In this document: one piece after another, positions 7,317-14,900 of the stretch | Layout: each line of letters opens with the position of its first letter | Position numbering within the stretch: the stretch's first letter is position 1 | Source of the DNA: an uncultured Varibaculum sp. | GTDB taxonomy: Bacteria; Actinomycetota; Actinomycetes; Actinomycetales; Actinomycetaceae | DNA length: 16,668 nucleotides | Reading direction: 5' to 3' | NCBI GenBank assembly: GCA_947253735.1 | Contig: CAMYAU010000023.1 | Span: 1 to 16,668 of the forward strand | Program-made: the position numbers and the translations under genes | The notes under the pieces: model-generated | The model's input: only the letters and a program-made list of their open reading frames with translations | Told to the model about the DNA's origin: nothing | Database searches by the model: none

Positions 7317-7865
7317 TTAGAACAGCTCCTTAGCCGCTTTCACCGCGTCAATCTGATCCGCCCAAAGCTCCTTAACCTGGTTCGCGGTCTTAAGTACTGC
7401 CTGCGGGCTGGACCCGCCCGATACTTTCTGGTCGAAATGCTCAAGGATAGTTTTTAAAATCTTGGTTTCTTCTTCACTTGCCCCCAGCAATTGCATAAGG
7501 CGGGAAGTTTCGTTGTCTTCTCCCCAAATATCTACTACCAGGTCAAGGGCTGACGCGTCTCTTGCGCTAGTTTTAGCAACGGCCACAGCTACGCGAGGAG
7601 CGTCATCTTCTTTCACGCCCAGTACGGCCCTAACAACGCCGCGAGCATCCTCACTTAAAGCCAGGTAATCGCTAGCGGCTTTAGCACCGGCCCGGCGAGC
7701 ATTGTCTAGTGCTGCCTTGGAATAGGTTTTTTCTTTCGGCTTAGACTTTGCCTTCGGTTTCGGCTCGGGCTTAGGCTCGGGTGCCACTTCCGGTCCGGGG
7801 GTTACTTCAGGCACGTTTTCTTCCGGGGTATCTTGCTGGTCAAAAAAGTTGGTGGGAAAATCCAT
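7317..7865 (-). CDS. 182-residue protein with Pro/Lys/Glu-rich linker
   Basis: I do not recognise a family. Residues 1-17 are followed by a Pro/Glu then Pro/Lys tract (about 18-46, PEPKPEPKPKAKSKPKEK), then a helical domain of about 130 residues rich in Ala, Val and Leu. There is no signal peptide or membrane segment. GGAGGAATAA just before the ATG at 7865 is a strong ribosome binding site, so this is the likely first gene of the operon leading to the TcpC-like and VirB4-like genes. The older gene X start lies divergently upstream (7941), so the 65-base gap 7866-7930 probably carries the operon promoter and once served both directions. Confidence 0.82.
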   Translation of the reverse strand: MDFPTNFFDQQDTPEENVPEVTPGPEVAPEPKPEPKPKAKSKPKEKTYSKAALDNARRAGAKAASDYLALSEDARGVVRAVLGVKEDDAPRVAVAVAKTSARDASALDLVVDIWGEDNETSRLMQLLGASEEETKILKTILEHFDQKVSGGSSPQAVLKTANQVKELWADQIDAVKAAKELF

Positions 7866-7930
7866 TTATTCCTCCGTGTCGTTGGATTTGTTCGCTTCCA
7901 AAAATGGCTATGCGTCAAGCCCGCTACTCG

Positions 7931-7981
7931 CCCGCCAACAATAGAAAGTATGAACAAGGTAAGCAGCGGCTAGAGAAAAAG
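7931..7981 (+). pseudogene. Broken 5' end of gene X, right flank of IS-2
   Basis: These 51 bases match 9398-9459, the leader and first 14 codons of intact gene X, with only two substitutions plus an 11-base deletion. The deletion shifts the frame, giving MNKVSSG-stop. The fragment ends at the right end of IS-2. Its other side continues into the leader of the divergent 182-residue gene, so this looks like the original position of gene X. Confidence 0.82.
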
Positions 7982-8110
7982 GTGAGCTACCCCAATGCTG
8001 AAGACATTGGGGCTTCTTGTTTCGTCCAAGCATTGCCTGTTTTCCCAACGAACGCATAGTTCATTGGTGCTACTGGTCTTACACGTTTGTCCGCAAGAGT
8101 ACTGCTATGC
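7982..8110 (-). ncRNA. Probable omega RNA (reRNA) of IS-2
   Basis: By family analogy the tnpB 3' end and the right-end hairpin form the guide RNA scaffold. The guide would start at 7981 on the minus strand (CTTTTTCTCTAGCCGCTGC). That is antisense to the 5' end of gene X. The 5' boundary is approximate. Confidence 0.5.
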
Positions 8111-9318
8111 TCCGTAGCAGGGGCATTTTGAGACTGCCCTAGTCTTATCATGTTTTTGGCCGCGTGAATATCTCGATCATCACTGTATCCACAGGCTTTG
8201 CAAACGAAGATGCGTCTTCCTGGCTCGTGTTTGGTTTCGTGCCCGCAGATGCAGGTGGCGGTGGTGGCTAGGTATTTATCTAGCATTATCGCCCTTGGGC
8301 TGCGTTCTAGTTTTGCTTTTACGCGCCCTAGTATCGAGCCTTGTAACCGCTTGCCAGGTCTGATCCGGCCTTGTTTTTCAAACCACTTGTTCAGTGGCTC
8401 ATCTTGGTAGTACACGGTTTCGTTCTTTAGTAGCTCATGTACTATCTTGTTTGCTATATCCTCCTTCTTGTTTGCATCTTTTGCTAGGACTTTCTCTAGG
8501 CGGGACAAGGTTTTTGCCCTGTTGTTTGAGCCGGGTTTTTGGCGAGAGATTTTTCTTCTCAAGCCTTTTGCGCGCTCACTTTCTTCAACCAGCACGTCAA
8601 TCTTTGTCCCGTTAGAAAAAGTCAGGTGAGTTTTCACCCCCATATCCAGTCCAATAGAAGTACCAGGGGTAAAATCTTCAGGTTCCTTGTCCGTGTAACA
8701 AGTGATTGCTATGAAAAGTCCGTCCGGCTTATCCAAGAGTTTACAGTTGGCAAACTCAGCCTCGGCTGGTAACTGGTCTAGCCCGCGCACCCGCATCCAA
8801 CCAGGGATATTAGCCAGCTTCACCTGGTTCTTTTCTCGGTTGATCTTGTGGGTTCTTCCATATTGAGAGAAGTTAGCCGATCTTACTTGTTTTCGGTATC
8901 GAAGCCTGCCAACCTTCTTACCCTTAGATTTAAGTTTCGATAGCGTCTTTAGGTTGGATCGCAAGCCATCTACAACGGATTGGGCTAGTTGTCCGCCAAG
9001 GACTAGGAATTCTCTTTCTTCCATGCCTTCAGGGGTCTTAACCTGGACTTTGCCATCTAGCTCTTTGATGTAACTTCTATCGAAACGTTCATTAGCAATA
9101 CAGGAATTGGCCAGCCATTTGCTCTCTAAAAACAACCGGTTGATAGCTTCTTCTTGTTTGTTGTTTAGGTGGGATTGGTCGATCTTTATTTTTCGGGTGA
9201 AGCACTCCATTTTCGCCCGGCGAGCCCTAGTGGTCTTGTAAGTCTCCTTAATACGCGCATTTTTAGCCAGGCGGGTTTTCTCGCTTAAATTATTAGGCGC
9301 GCTTTCTCGTCTTGCCAC
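7987..9318 (-). CDS. tnpB: TnpB, RNA-guided nuclease of IS-2
   Basis: This 443-residue TnpB has RuvC-like residues D225 (SIGLDMGVKT), E307 (YYQDEPLNKW) and DRD at 381-383 (DRDIHAAKNM). The zinc finger is C356/C358 and C373/C376, with a C-x-C first knuckle instead of the more usual CxxC. The start is GTG at 9318 after GGGAGGTG. The first 36 residues are a basic extension, and the conserved core begins at MECFTRKIKI. The stop codon (7989-7987) lies inside the terminal hairpin region, so coding sequence and omega RNA overlap almost completely. It is likely active, and only distantly related to the IS-1 protein. Confidence 0.93.
   Translation of the reverse strand: MARRESAPNNLSEKTRLAKNARIKETYKTTRARRAKMECFTRKIKIDQSHLNNKQEEAINRLFLESKWLANSCIANERFDRSYIKELDGKVQVKTPEGMEEREFLVLGGQLAQSVVDGLRSNLKTLSKLKSKGKKVGRLRYRKQVRSANFSQYGRTHKINREKNQVKLANIPGWMRVRGLDQLPAEAEFANCKLLDKPDGLFIAITCYTDKEPEDFTPGTSIGLDMGVKTHLTFSNGTKIDVLVEESERAKGLRRKISRQKPGSNNRAKTLSRLEKVLAKDANKKEDIANKIVHELLKNETVYYQDEPLNKWFEKQGRIRPGKRLQGSILGRVKAKLERSPRAIMLDKYLATTATCICGHETKHEPGRRIFVCKACGYSDDRDIHAAKNMIRLGQSQNAPATEHSSTLADKRVRPVAPMNYAFVGKTGNAWTKQEAPMSSALG
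7990..8012. repeat. Right-end hairpin of IS-2
   Basis: CCCCAATG, a seven-base loop and CATTGGGG form a perfect 8-base stem. It lies inside the last codons of tnpB and next to the GTAGCTCAC terminus. Confidence 0.8.
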
Positions 9319-9364
9319 TAGGTTTCACCTCCCAAAAAATGACTACGGATTTTCACTTGCACCA

Positions 9365-9379
9365 CCTATGTAGGGCGCG
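9365..9379 (-). repeat. Shared 15-base motif, copy 2 (5' of IS-2 tnpB)
   Basis: CGCGCCCTACATAGG on the minus strand, identical to copy 1 and extended to 20 identical bases (9362-9381). Here it lies about 47 bases before the GTG start of tnpB rather than touching it. It also sits between this tnpB and the divergent gene X. Confidence 0.75.
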
Positions 9380-9416
9380 GGGTTTTCCGGTGAACACCCC
9401 GCCAACAATAGAAAGT

Positions 9417-10091
9417 ATGAGCAAGGTAAGTGGAAAGGCCGCAGCAGCTAGAGAAAAAGCGCGGCAAAAAGATGGCAAGTTCGGGGTGCAACCAAAACTA
9501 GAAGCCGGAATTAAACTCGAAGACCTAAGCGACAAAGACTTAAATACCTATACGCGCGACATGAAACATTGGGCAGACGGGCAAATGGCATTCAAGGAAA
9601 TCTTAGAGGGTGAACTCACCCGCCCGGTCTATAAAGATATTCCCAGAGACGAACTGGTAAAAGCCTTAAAAGAAGAAATCGAAACTACCGCACGCTTTGA
9701 CGGCTTTCTAAATGCCAACCCGGATATGGAAAAAGTATCTAACCGGGAAGAAATGGTGCAGCTTGCCAGTGCATATGAACAGGTAGGCACGGATGCTGCC
9801 CGGTCAATCTACCTATACCAAAGCGCTAGTGACGGTCTAAAGAAACAGCTTGCCGAATCCCAAGCGGAAGTTGCCCGGCTAAATGAACATATCGCTAGGT
9901 ATGAAAAAGACAGGCAAGGTGGCGGGCGTGAAGAACGCCGGGAGCGTCCCCGTTTTGGTCGCGGAGGATACGGCAGCGGATACGGCAGGCGTAGAGGCAT
10001 GAGTGCAAGAAGCGCCTTCTGGTCTGCATACGGAGTTGTCCGCACAACCATGTGGATACAAAGACTTGTGTCTCGTCTTTTCCGGCGCTGA
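9417..10091 (+). CDS. Gene X: 224-residue protein with coiled coil and RG-rich tail
   Basis: I chose the ATG at 9417 because the same leader and ATG are conserved in the broken copy at 7931-7981; an in-frame start at 9312 would lie inside IS-2. The N-terminus has AREKARQKDGKFG, a style common in actinobacterial mobile-element proteins. Residues about 135-165 look like a coiled coil. Residues 168-194 are Gly/Arg-rich (RGGYGSGYGRRRG), suggesting nucleic acid binding, and the last 28 residues are basic and amphipathic with Trp and Phe. It stood divergently next to the transfer operon before IS-2 intervened, so a regulatory or DNA-handling role in transfer is possible. That is inference; I recognise no family. 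Confidence 0.82.
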   Translation: MSKVSGKAAAAREKARQKDGKFGVQPKLEAGIKLEDLSDKDLNTYTRDMKHWADGQMAFKEILEGELTRPVYKDIPRDELVKALKEEIETTARFDGFLNANPDMEKVSNREEMVQLASAYEQVGTDAARSIYLYQSASDGLKKQLAESQAEVARLNEHIARYEKDRQGGGREERRERPRFGRGGYGSGYGRRRGMSARSAFWSAYGVVRTTMWIQRLVSRLFRR

Positions 10092-10095
10092 AGTA

Positions 10096-10110
10096 CGCGC
10101 CCTACATAGT
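10096..10110 (+). repeat. Shared 15-base motif, copy 3
   Basis: CGCGCCCTACATAGT begins four bases after the stop of gene X. It agrees with copies 1 and 2 at 14 of 15 bases. Together with copy 4 it brackets the zinc-ribbon nuclease gene in direct orientation. Confidence 0.75.
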
Positions 10111-10226
10111 AAGTGCGGCAAGGGACACCGAGGCACGCGCGCTGTCTTGGGGAACGAAAAGCTAAGCGGTTGCCGCAGGCAGTCTCCTTTCCTGCCGAAC
10201 AGAGGCCGCTGGGCTGTGCGCGCACC

Positions 10227-10260
10227 GCCGCAAGGCGGGGCCCCACCCCCGCTTTGCGGC
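10227..10260. terminator. GC-rich hairpin between gene X and the zinc-ribbon nuclease gene
   Basis: GCCGCAAGGCGGGG (10227-10240) pairs with CCCCGCTTTGCGGC (10247-10260) at 13 of 14 positions around a six-base loop and is followed by TTCTTCCTT. It could terminate transcription from gene X or shape the leader of the next gene, whose GTG lies 31 bases on. The surrounding 180-base spacer (10111-10291) is much richer in G and C than its neighbours and holds no gene I can support. Confidence 0.5.
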
Positions 10261-10291
10261 TTCTTCCTTCCCGCGCCACACAAGGGGATGT

Positions 10292-11665
10292 GTGAGGAAG
10301 AAAAGTTTAGCTGAAACAAGCCCTAAGCTCGCCGCAGAGATCCACCCTGACTCGGACATCAAAGCTGACGAAGTGACGGCTTTTAGTAACGACAAAAAAC
10401 CACTTTGGGTGTGCAAACTGGGGCATACCTGGCGGACTACGGCTGGAAAGCGGTCGCGAGGGAGCGGCTGTCCATATTGTGCCGGTCAAAAAGCAATAAA
10501 AGGGGTAAATGATCTGGCGACTGTTAACCCGGAACTGGCATCCCAAGTGCATCCAGGCTCCGATATAAAAGCAGATGAGATTATGCCAAATTCCGGCAAA
10601 AGCCCTCTTTGGTTATGCCCGCTTGGACACTCGTGGCGAGACACCGCTGCCCACCGTTCCGCTGGGAGAAACTGTCCTTATTGCTCCAATAGAAGAGTGC
10701 TAAAAGGTTTTAGCGATTTAGCCACTACAAATCCTGAACTCGCAGCACAGGTTCACCCGAATTCAAAAATTAAAGCCACGGAAATTACAGAAAAGAATAA
10801 CCACAAGAAATTATTGTGGTTGTGCAAAAGCAAACACATGTGGGAAACCACCCCTAGGCACCGACTGGAAGGTAATGGATGCCCATATTGCTCAGGAAGA
10901 AAACCGATAGTTGGCGAAACCGATCTAGCGGCCACAAATCCAGAGCTTGCAGCCCAAGTACACCCAAACTCAGACATCAAAGCTAACGAGGTTACGGCGG
11001 GTAGCAACAAAAAACCACTTTGGGTGTGCGAACGCGGGCATACCTGGAAAGCCACCGTGGAGAGCCGCAACAACGGTAAAAATTGTCCATATTGTTCAAA
11101 CAGAAAAATATTACCGGGATTCAATGACCTAGCGACCACAAGCCCTGGGCTAGCTGAGGAAGTATCGCCGAAGTCAAAAATAAAAGCAACTGAAATAACC
11201 GCTGGCAGTAATAAGAAACTGTTATGGCGGTGCCACTTGGGCCACGAATGGAGCGCCCCGCCCGCCACAAGAACAGGGGGAAGCGGATCGGGGTGCCCCC
11301 AATGCGCTGGTTCGCAAGCGGAAAGAGACTTAGCCGAATTGGTTAAGTCTCTGCTCCCGGAAAATATGAAAATTTTGCGTAACGACCGCAAAGTAATTAA
11401 ACCCTATGAGCTGGATATTCTTATCCCTGGTTTGAGTTTGGCCTTCGAGTTTAACGGTACCTATTGGCACTCCGACGAAATGATAAGGGCTAGTAAGCCA
11501 CAATTCCCAAGCTCTAAAGCTTTCGATGACTTCAAGAAAGCCGAATGCGAAAAACAAGGGATAAAGCTGTTCTTCGTGCGAGAAAAACCCTGGACTGAAA
11601 ATCATGAAAAGCAAGTAAAGAGGGTCGAGAAGATAGTGGCGACCGCGCTAAAGAAGGCCGCTTGA
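10292..11665 (+). CDS. Five zinc-ribbon repeats fused to a Vsr-like nuclease domain
   Basis: The 457-residue protein has five tandem repeats of about 68 residues (about 10-78, 79-146, 147-215, 216-283, 284-340). Each has NPELA..VHP.S.IKA near its start, then LW.C...H.W, then CPYC. This is the probable zinc-ribbon family known as DUF4379. The C-terminal part (341-457) resembles Vsr/PD-(D/E)XK endonucleases: PYELDILIP (371-379), LAFEFNGTYWHS (383-394), then KKAECEKQGIKLFFV (415-429). Candidate catalytic residues are D375 and E386. The protein probably binds DNA through the repeats and nicks or cuts it, as homing-type endonucleases do. The GTG start follows AGGGG. The gene is bracketed by the 15-base motif (10096 and 11669). 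Confidence 0.88.
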   Translation: MRKKSLAETSPKLAAEIHPDSDIKADEVTAFSNDKKPLWVCKLGHTWRTTAGKRSRGSGCPYCAGQKAIKGVNDLATVNPELASQVHPGSDIKADEIMPNSGKSPLWLCPLGHSWRDTAAHRSAGRNCPYCSNRRVLKGFSDLATTNPELAAQVHPNSKIKATEITEKNNHKKLLWLCKSKHMWETTPRHRLEGNGCPYCSGRKPIVGETDLAATNPELAAQVHPNSDIKANEVTAGSNKKPLWVCERGHTWKATVESRNNGKNCPYCSNRKILPGFNDLATTSPGLAEEVSPKSKIKATEITAGSNKKLLWRCHLGHEWSAPPATRTGGSGSGCPQCAGSQAERDLAELVKSLLPENMKILRNDRKVIKPYELDILIPGLSLAFEFNGTYWHSDEMIRASKPQFPSSKAFDDFKKAECEKQGIKLFFVREKPWTENHEKQVKRVEKIVATALKKAA

Positions 11666-11668
11666 CCC

Positions 11669-11683
11669 CGCGCCCTACAAAGT
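11669..11683 (+). repeat. Shared 15-base motif, copy 4
   Basis: CGCGCCCTACAAAGT lies six bases after the... nuclease gene's stop region and five bases before the ATG of the small gene. It differs from copy 3 at one base. Removing 10111-11683 would leave gene X, one motif copy and the small gene adjacent. Confidence 0.7.
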
Positions 11684-11687
11684 GAAC

Positions 11688-11864
11688 ATGGACGAAAAAT
11701 GGGAGCTGGGATCAGCGGTCACAAACCTAGAAAAGGCAGAACAAAAGTTGCAGGCACTTAAAGCCAGTGGCAGTGAGCAATATGCTCAGGTGTATGCCGA
11801 CTGCCTATCGCTATGCACCAAGATCACCCGCGCGCTGAAAATCTGCGAAGAAAAACTTGGTTAA
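11688..11864 (+). CDS. Small coiled-coil protein, 58 residues
   Basis: I take the ATG at 11688; a GTG two codons earlier is in frame and possible. The product (MDEKWELGSAVTNLEKAEQK...) is helical and heptad-like, with three cysteines and no membrane segment. It resembles small accessory proteins of mobile elements, but I cannot assign a family. It follows the zinc-ribbon nuclease gene by 22 bases and shares its strand, so it may be co-transcribed. A hairpin 4 bases after its stop would end the transcript. Short length keeps confidence moderate. Confidence 0.6.
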   Translation: MDEKWELGSAVTNLEKAEQKLQALKASGSEQYAQVYADCLSLCTKITRALKICEEKLG

Positions 11865-11867
11865 GGA

Positions 11868-11978
11868 TGGGGTGGCAAAATGCCACCCCACGTATGGGGG
11901 TCCATTTCGTTACCCCATCTTTAAAGGGGGGGTCGCGTTTCGCTACCCCCCTAGAGGGGGTTCCGTTTTGTTACCCCC
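11868..11978. terminator. Cluster of four tandem G/C hairpins between convergent genes
   Basis: Four consecutive inverted repeats fill the gap between the plus-strand small gene and the minus-strand ATPase gene. They are at 11868-11890 (TGGGGTGGCA/TGCCACCCCA, perfect 10-base stem), 11894-11918 (ATGGGG/CCCCAT), 11926-11951 (GGGGGG/CCCCCC) and 11956-11978 (GGGGGT-type/ACCCCC). Loops of the last three are alike (about CCATTTCGTT, CGCGTTTCGCT, CCGTTTTGTT), so they look like duplicated units. The position suggests bidirectional termination, but four copies are more than termination needs. Confidence 0.65.
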
Positions 11979-11981
11979 TTT

Positions 11982-14900
11982 TCAGGCAAACGGATCGTAA
12001 GTCCCCCTGCCGCGAGAATCTACCGGCTCGTTAACTTCCGAGAAGGGTTCAGCGTCTACCGGTTCGGGAGCAAAGACAGGTTCTACTTCGCCTACACCTC
12101 CGTTGTAGGCTACGTTGCTATCAGGGGTAGCATCTTGCTCGGCGCTGCTAAAGTCGGAATCCGCCTCACCACAGTCGGGGATATACTCGTTGCTTTCCGC
12201 CCGTGGCTCTGGCTCGTCAGTTTCTAAGTCTTCTGAGAAAAGGTCAGCGAAACTGTCTACGTTTGTTTCATCTTCCTGATCAGTAACAGTTTCATTTTCA
12301 AGCGTTTCATCTGTTACATACGCCTGGTCAGTAGCAGTTTCAGTTTCAAATGCTTCATCTGTTACGTGTCCCTGGTCAGCAACGACTTCATCTGTTTCGT
12401 CTTCATCAACCAACGCCCCAAAATCTACCGAGGAAAAGTCAATGACCCCTAAGTCTTCGCCTTCCGAGCCGATAATATCCCCCTCAAAAACGGGGGTAGA
12501 GCTTTTTAGCTTGCTGGAAAAGTCGAGTTTTACTGACTCGCATATTCCCCGTGATTCAAGCATTGCGGGGATAGTTTCAGACGGCGGATGATCGTACCAA
12601 GTCTGGAACAGTACCCCACTACCGCTCATGGGTTCAAAAACGCCGCGTCCTTTGGGTGGATCGTCCCCTGCGTTAGGTGCGTTAGAAGGATCGCGCAAGG
12701 CTTGAGCTAAGTCCGTATAGGTTGCTTTGCCAAGATAAACCCTGGCCATGTTGGTGCGCAAGACAGTCCCAGATGGGATCGAGTCGAGCACACGGGCATT
12801 AATTTTCTGGCCGGCGCAACACAAATGTATGCCACTAGACCTGGCTTCCATCGTGATTCTGGAAGCTATCGTTCCGATCTTTAGCGAAGCATCCCGCCTT
12901 GCCCTGGCTTCTTCCCAATCACGAATAACCTCTGGGCTTTCCCCTACCGGTTTAGGTGGCAGCTTATCGGGCATCACCAGGGACGTAAACTCGTCAATAA
13001 ACACCAAAAAATGCGGGGGACGTACCTCATCTGGTAAGTCATCTATGGTTTGCGCTCCGTATTTTGCGTTAAGGTCAACCCTGCGCCGTACCTCATCATA
13101 AATAGTCTCCATTAAAGCACTGGCCTCTAAATGATTAGTTGCCATACCCGCCATGAAAGGCAGCAGCATCTTAAAATCAGCGCCCCGCTTTTGAGTATCA
13201 ATCAGGCACACCTGGACTCCCTTAGCGAGCGCCGAGGCTAAAATGTAGTCAGCGGTAATACTCTTACCACTACCAGTGCCACCAGCCACCATAAGGTGCG
13301 GATCGGTTTTCATATCCCAATACCCGCTCGTGCCATCAATAAGATCACAAAATGGAATCTGGAGCGGTTCAGTTTCGTCTAGCACTTCCCATTTAGGTGG
13401 GGCGGGGAACGGCACCGGGTCTTCCGGGCTAACCAGCAAAGCAAAATGGGTAGGGTCTTTCGTCTCCCCCAGGGTTAAAAATGCGTTCGAGGTGGCCGCC
13501 ATTAAAGCTGGAAGTTTCTCTTTAACTCGCCCGGCGGTAATCCCTGGCGGGGTCTTGAACTCAATTCGCTCAATCTTAGGGTTAGACGGCAAAAACTTCG
13601 CCTCTACCACTTCGGGCACTACCCCGGAAGTGCCAGCTACCCGAACGGAAGAAAAAGCGTTTTGCCATGCCAGGTTCGCCAGCAAATCTAGCGGCGCACT
13701 AGGTTTAAGTTTTACGCCGGTATCGCGGTAATGCGCTCCAGTAACAATCGTGACCTCGCCTGCATGAGAGCCAGGTCCTATCCAAAATACGCCTGAGCCG
13801 CAAAGGGCGCTGGCCACTTTATCGGCTTTGTCTCTAAGCATGGGGCCAGTAACCCCGCCAGCAAGCCGCACCCGAAGCTGCCACAAAGATTTTCTAGACG
13901 CAGGCAGGGTTAGGCATTTAGACTCCATTAGATCTGGACGCGGGAATTTAACTTTATCGAAGGCCGTATCTAGCTGGTGTTTGATAATCCATCCAGGGCT
14001 AGTTCTACCGTCTTCTTTTACCTGTTCGGGGCTTAGCGGCATAGGGGAATCACAATAACGCACAGTGAAGGCTAGCGGGTGCCTCGCTCCCCTCATGTAG
14101 TAGGGCACGGCGCTAACAAATCCTGCCCCCTTTAAAGTTGTAGACAGCTGTTTTTCTAAGCTAGCGGTAAGTATCTGGTCCATCTCTACGCCTTGACGGG
14201 TAAGAAAAGATTCGCTCAAAATCTCATTGCCGCCGTAGGTAGCATTTGTTCTTACTGCCCATTGCAGACGGGGACGGTTAGTATCCGATATGCCCTTAAT
14301 CGTAATCTGCGCATAGTGGCTCGCCCACTCCGCCCCCACTTCAATAGAGGTGACTACTTCATCAAAGGCTTCCTGGGCATCTGGGCTAACGCTTGTCAAA
14401 ATCTGACCGAGCGGAGAATCTGGGGACAAATGCTCCATAGAGCTGTCCCCGTAGACCACCATCCCCTCTAACGCGGTAAGAGAAGTATTTCCAGGGTCAT
14501 ATATGCCTGCTATCTGGTCACTGATTAACTCTAAGGAGCTAGAAGGGCTAGCTAGAAAAATCGACGGATAGGAAGGCTGAGACTGTTCCGGCTTTTTCAG
14601 TCGCAAAATGTTAGGGACCTTTTTCGCCTGCTTTTCTGTCTTAGTACAAAGTGCAATCTCGGTTAGATATAGCGGGATCGTTGGGTCGCCGTATTCTTTT
14701 TGAGCCTGGTTTAAATCCATCTCGATTAGTATTTTGGCTTGGCCTTCGTCGGTAGTCTTAGATACATCAGCGCCTTGTTTTTTCTCGCAAACCAAAAACA
14801 GGTTCGGGTCTACTACCCCGTCCTCGCTTTTAAGTAACACCTGGGTGTCCTGCCCGCTCCCGGTGCCAATAGCAAGTTTGTTTCCAAGCGCGCTAACCGC

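Larger units (their letters stand above)
7982..9397 (-). mobile_element. IS-2: second tnpB-only IS200/IS605-type element
   Basis: The right end is clear: an 8-base hairpin CCCCAATG/CATTGGGG (7990-8012) followed by GTAGCTCAC at 7990-7982, the usual form for this branch. The left boundary is uncertain. Homology to the X remnant stops at 9398, so the left end lies at or somewhat inside 9397. There is no tnpA. The encoded TnpB belongs to a different branch from that of IS-1, so the two insertions are independent. Confidence 0.72.

Noticed and set aside
9312..9416. Upstream in-frame extension of gene X
   Set aside because: It lies in the IS-2 left end and overlaps the tnpB start; the ATG at 9417 is conserved in the broken copy at 7931-7981.
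7931..9459. Ordinary target-site duplication of IS-2
   Set aside because: IS200/IS605 elements do not make such duplications, and the copies differ by substitutions and an 11-base deletion.
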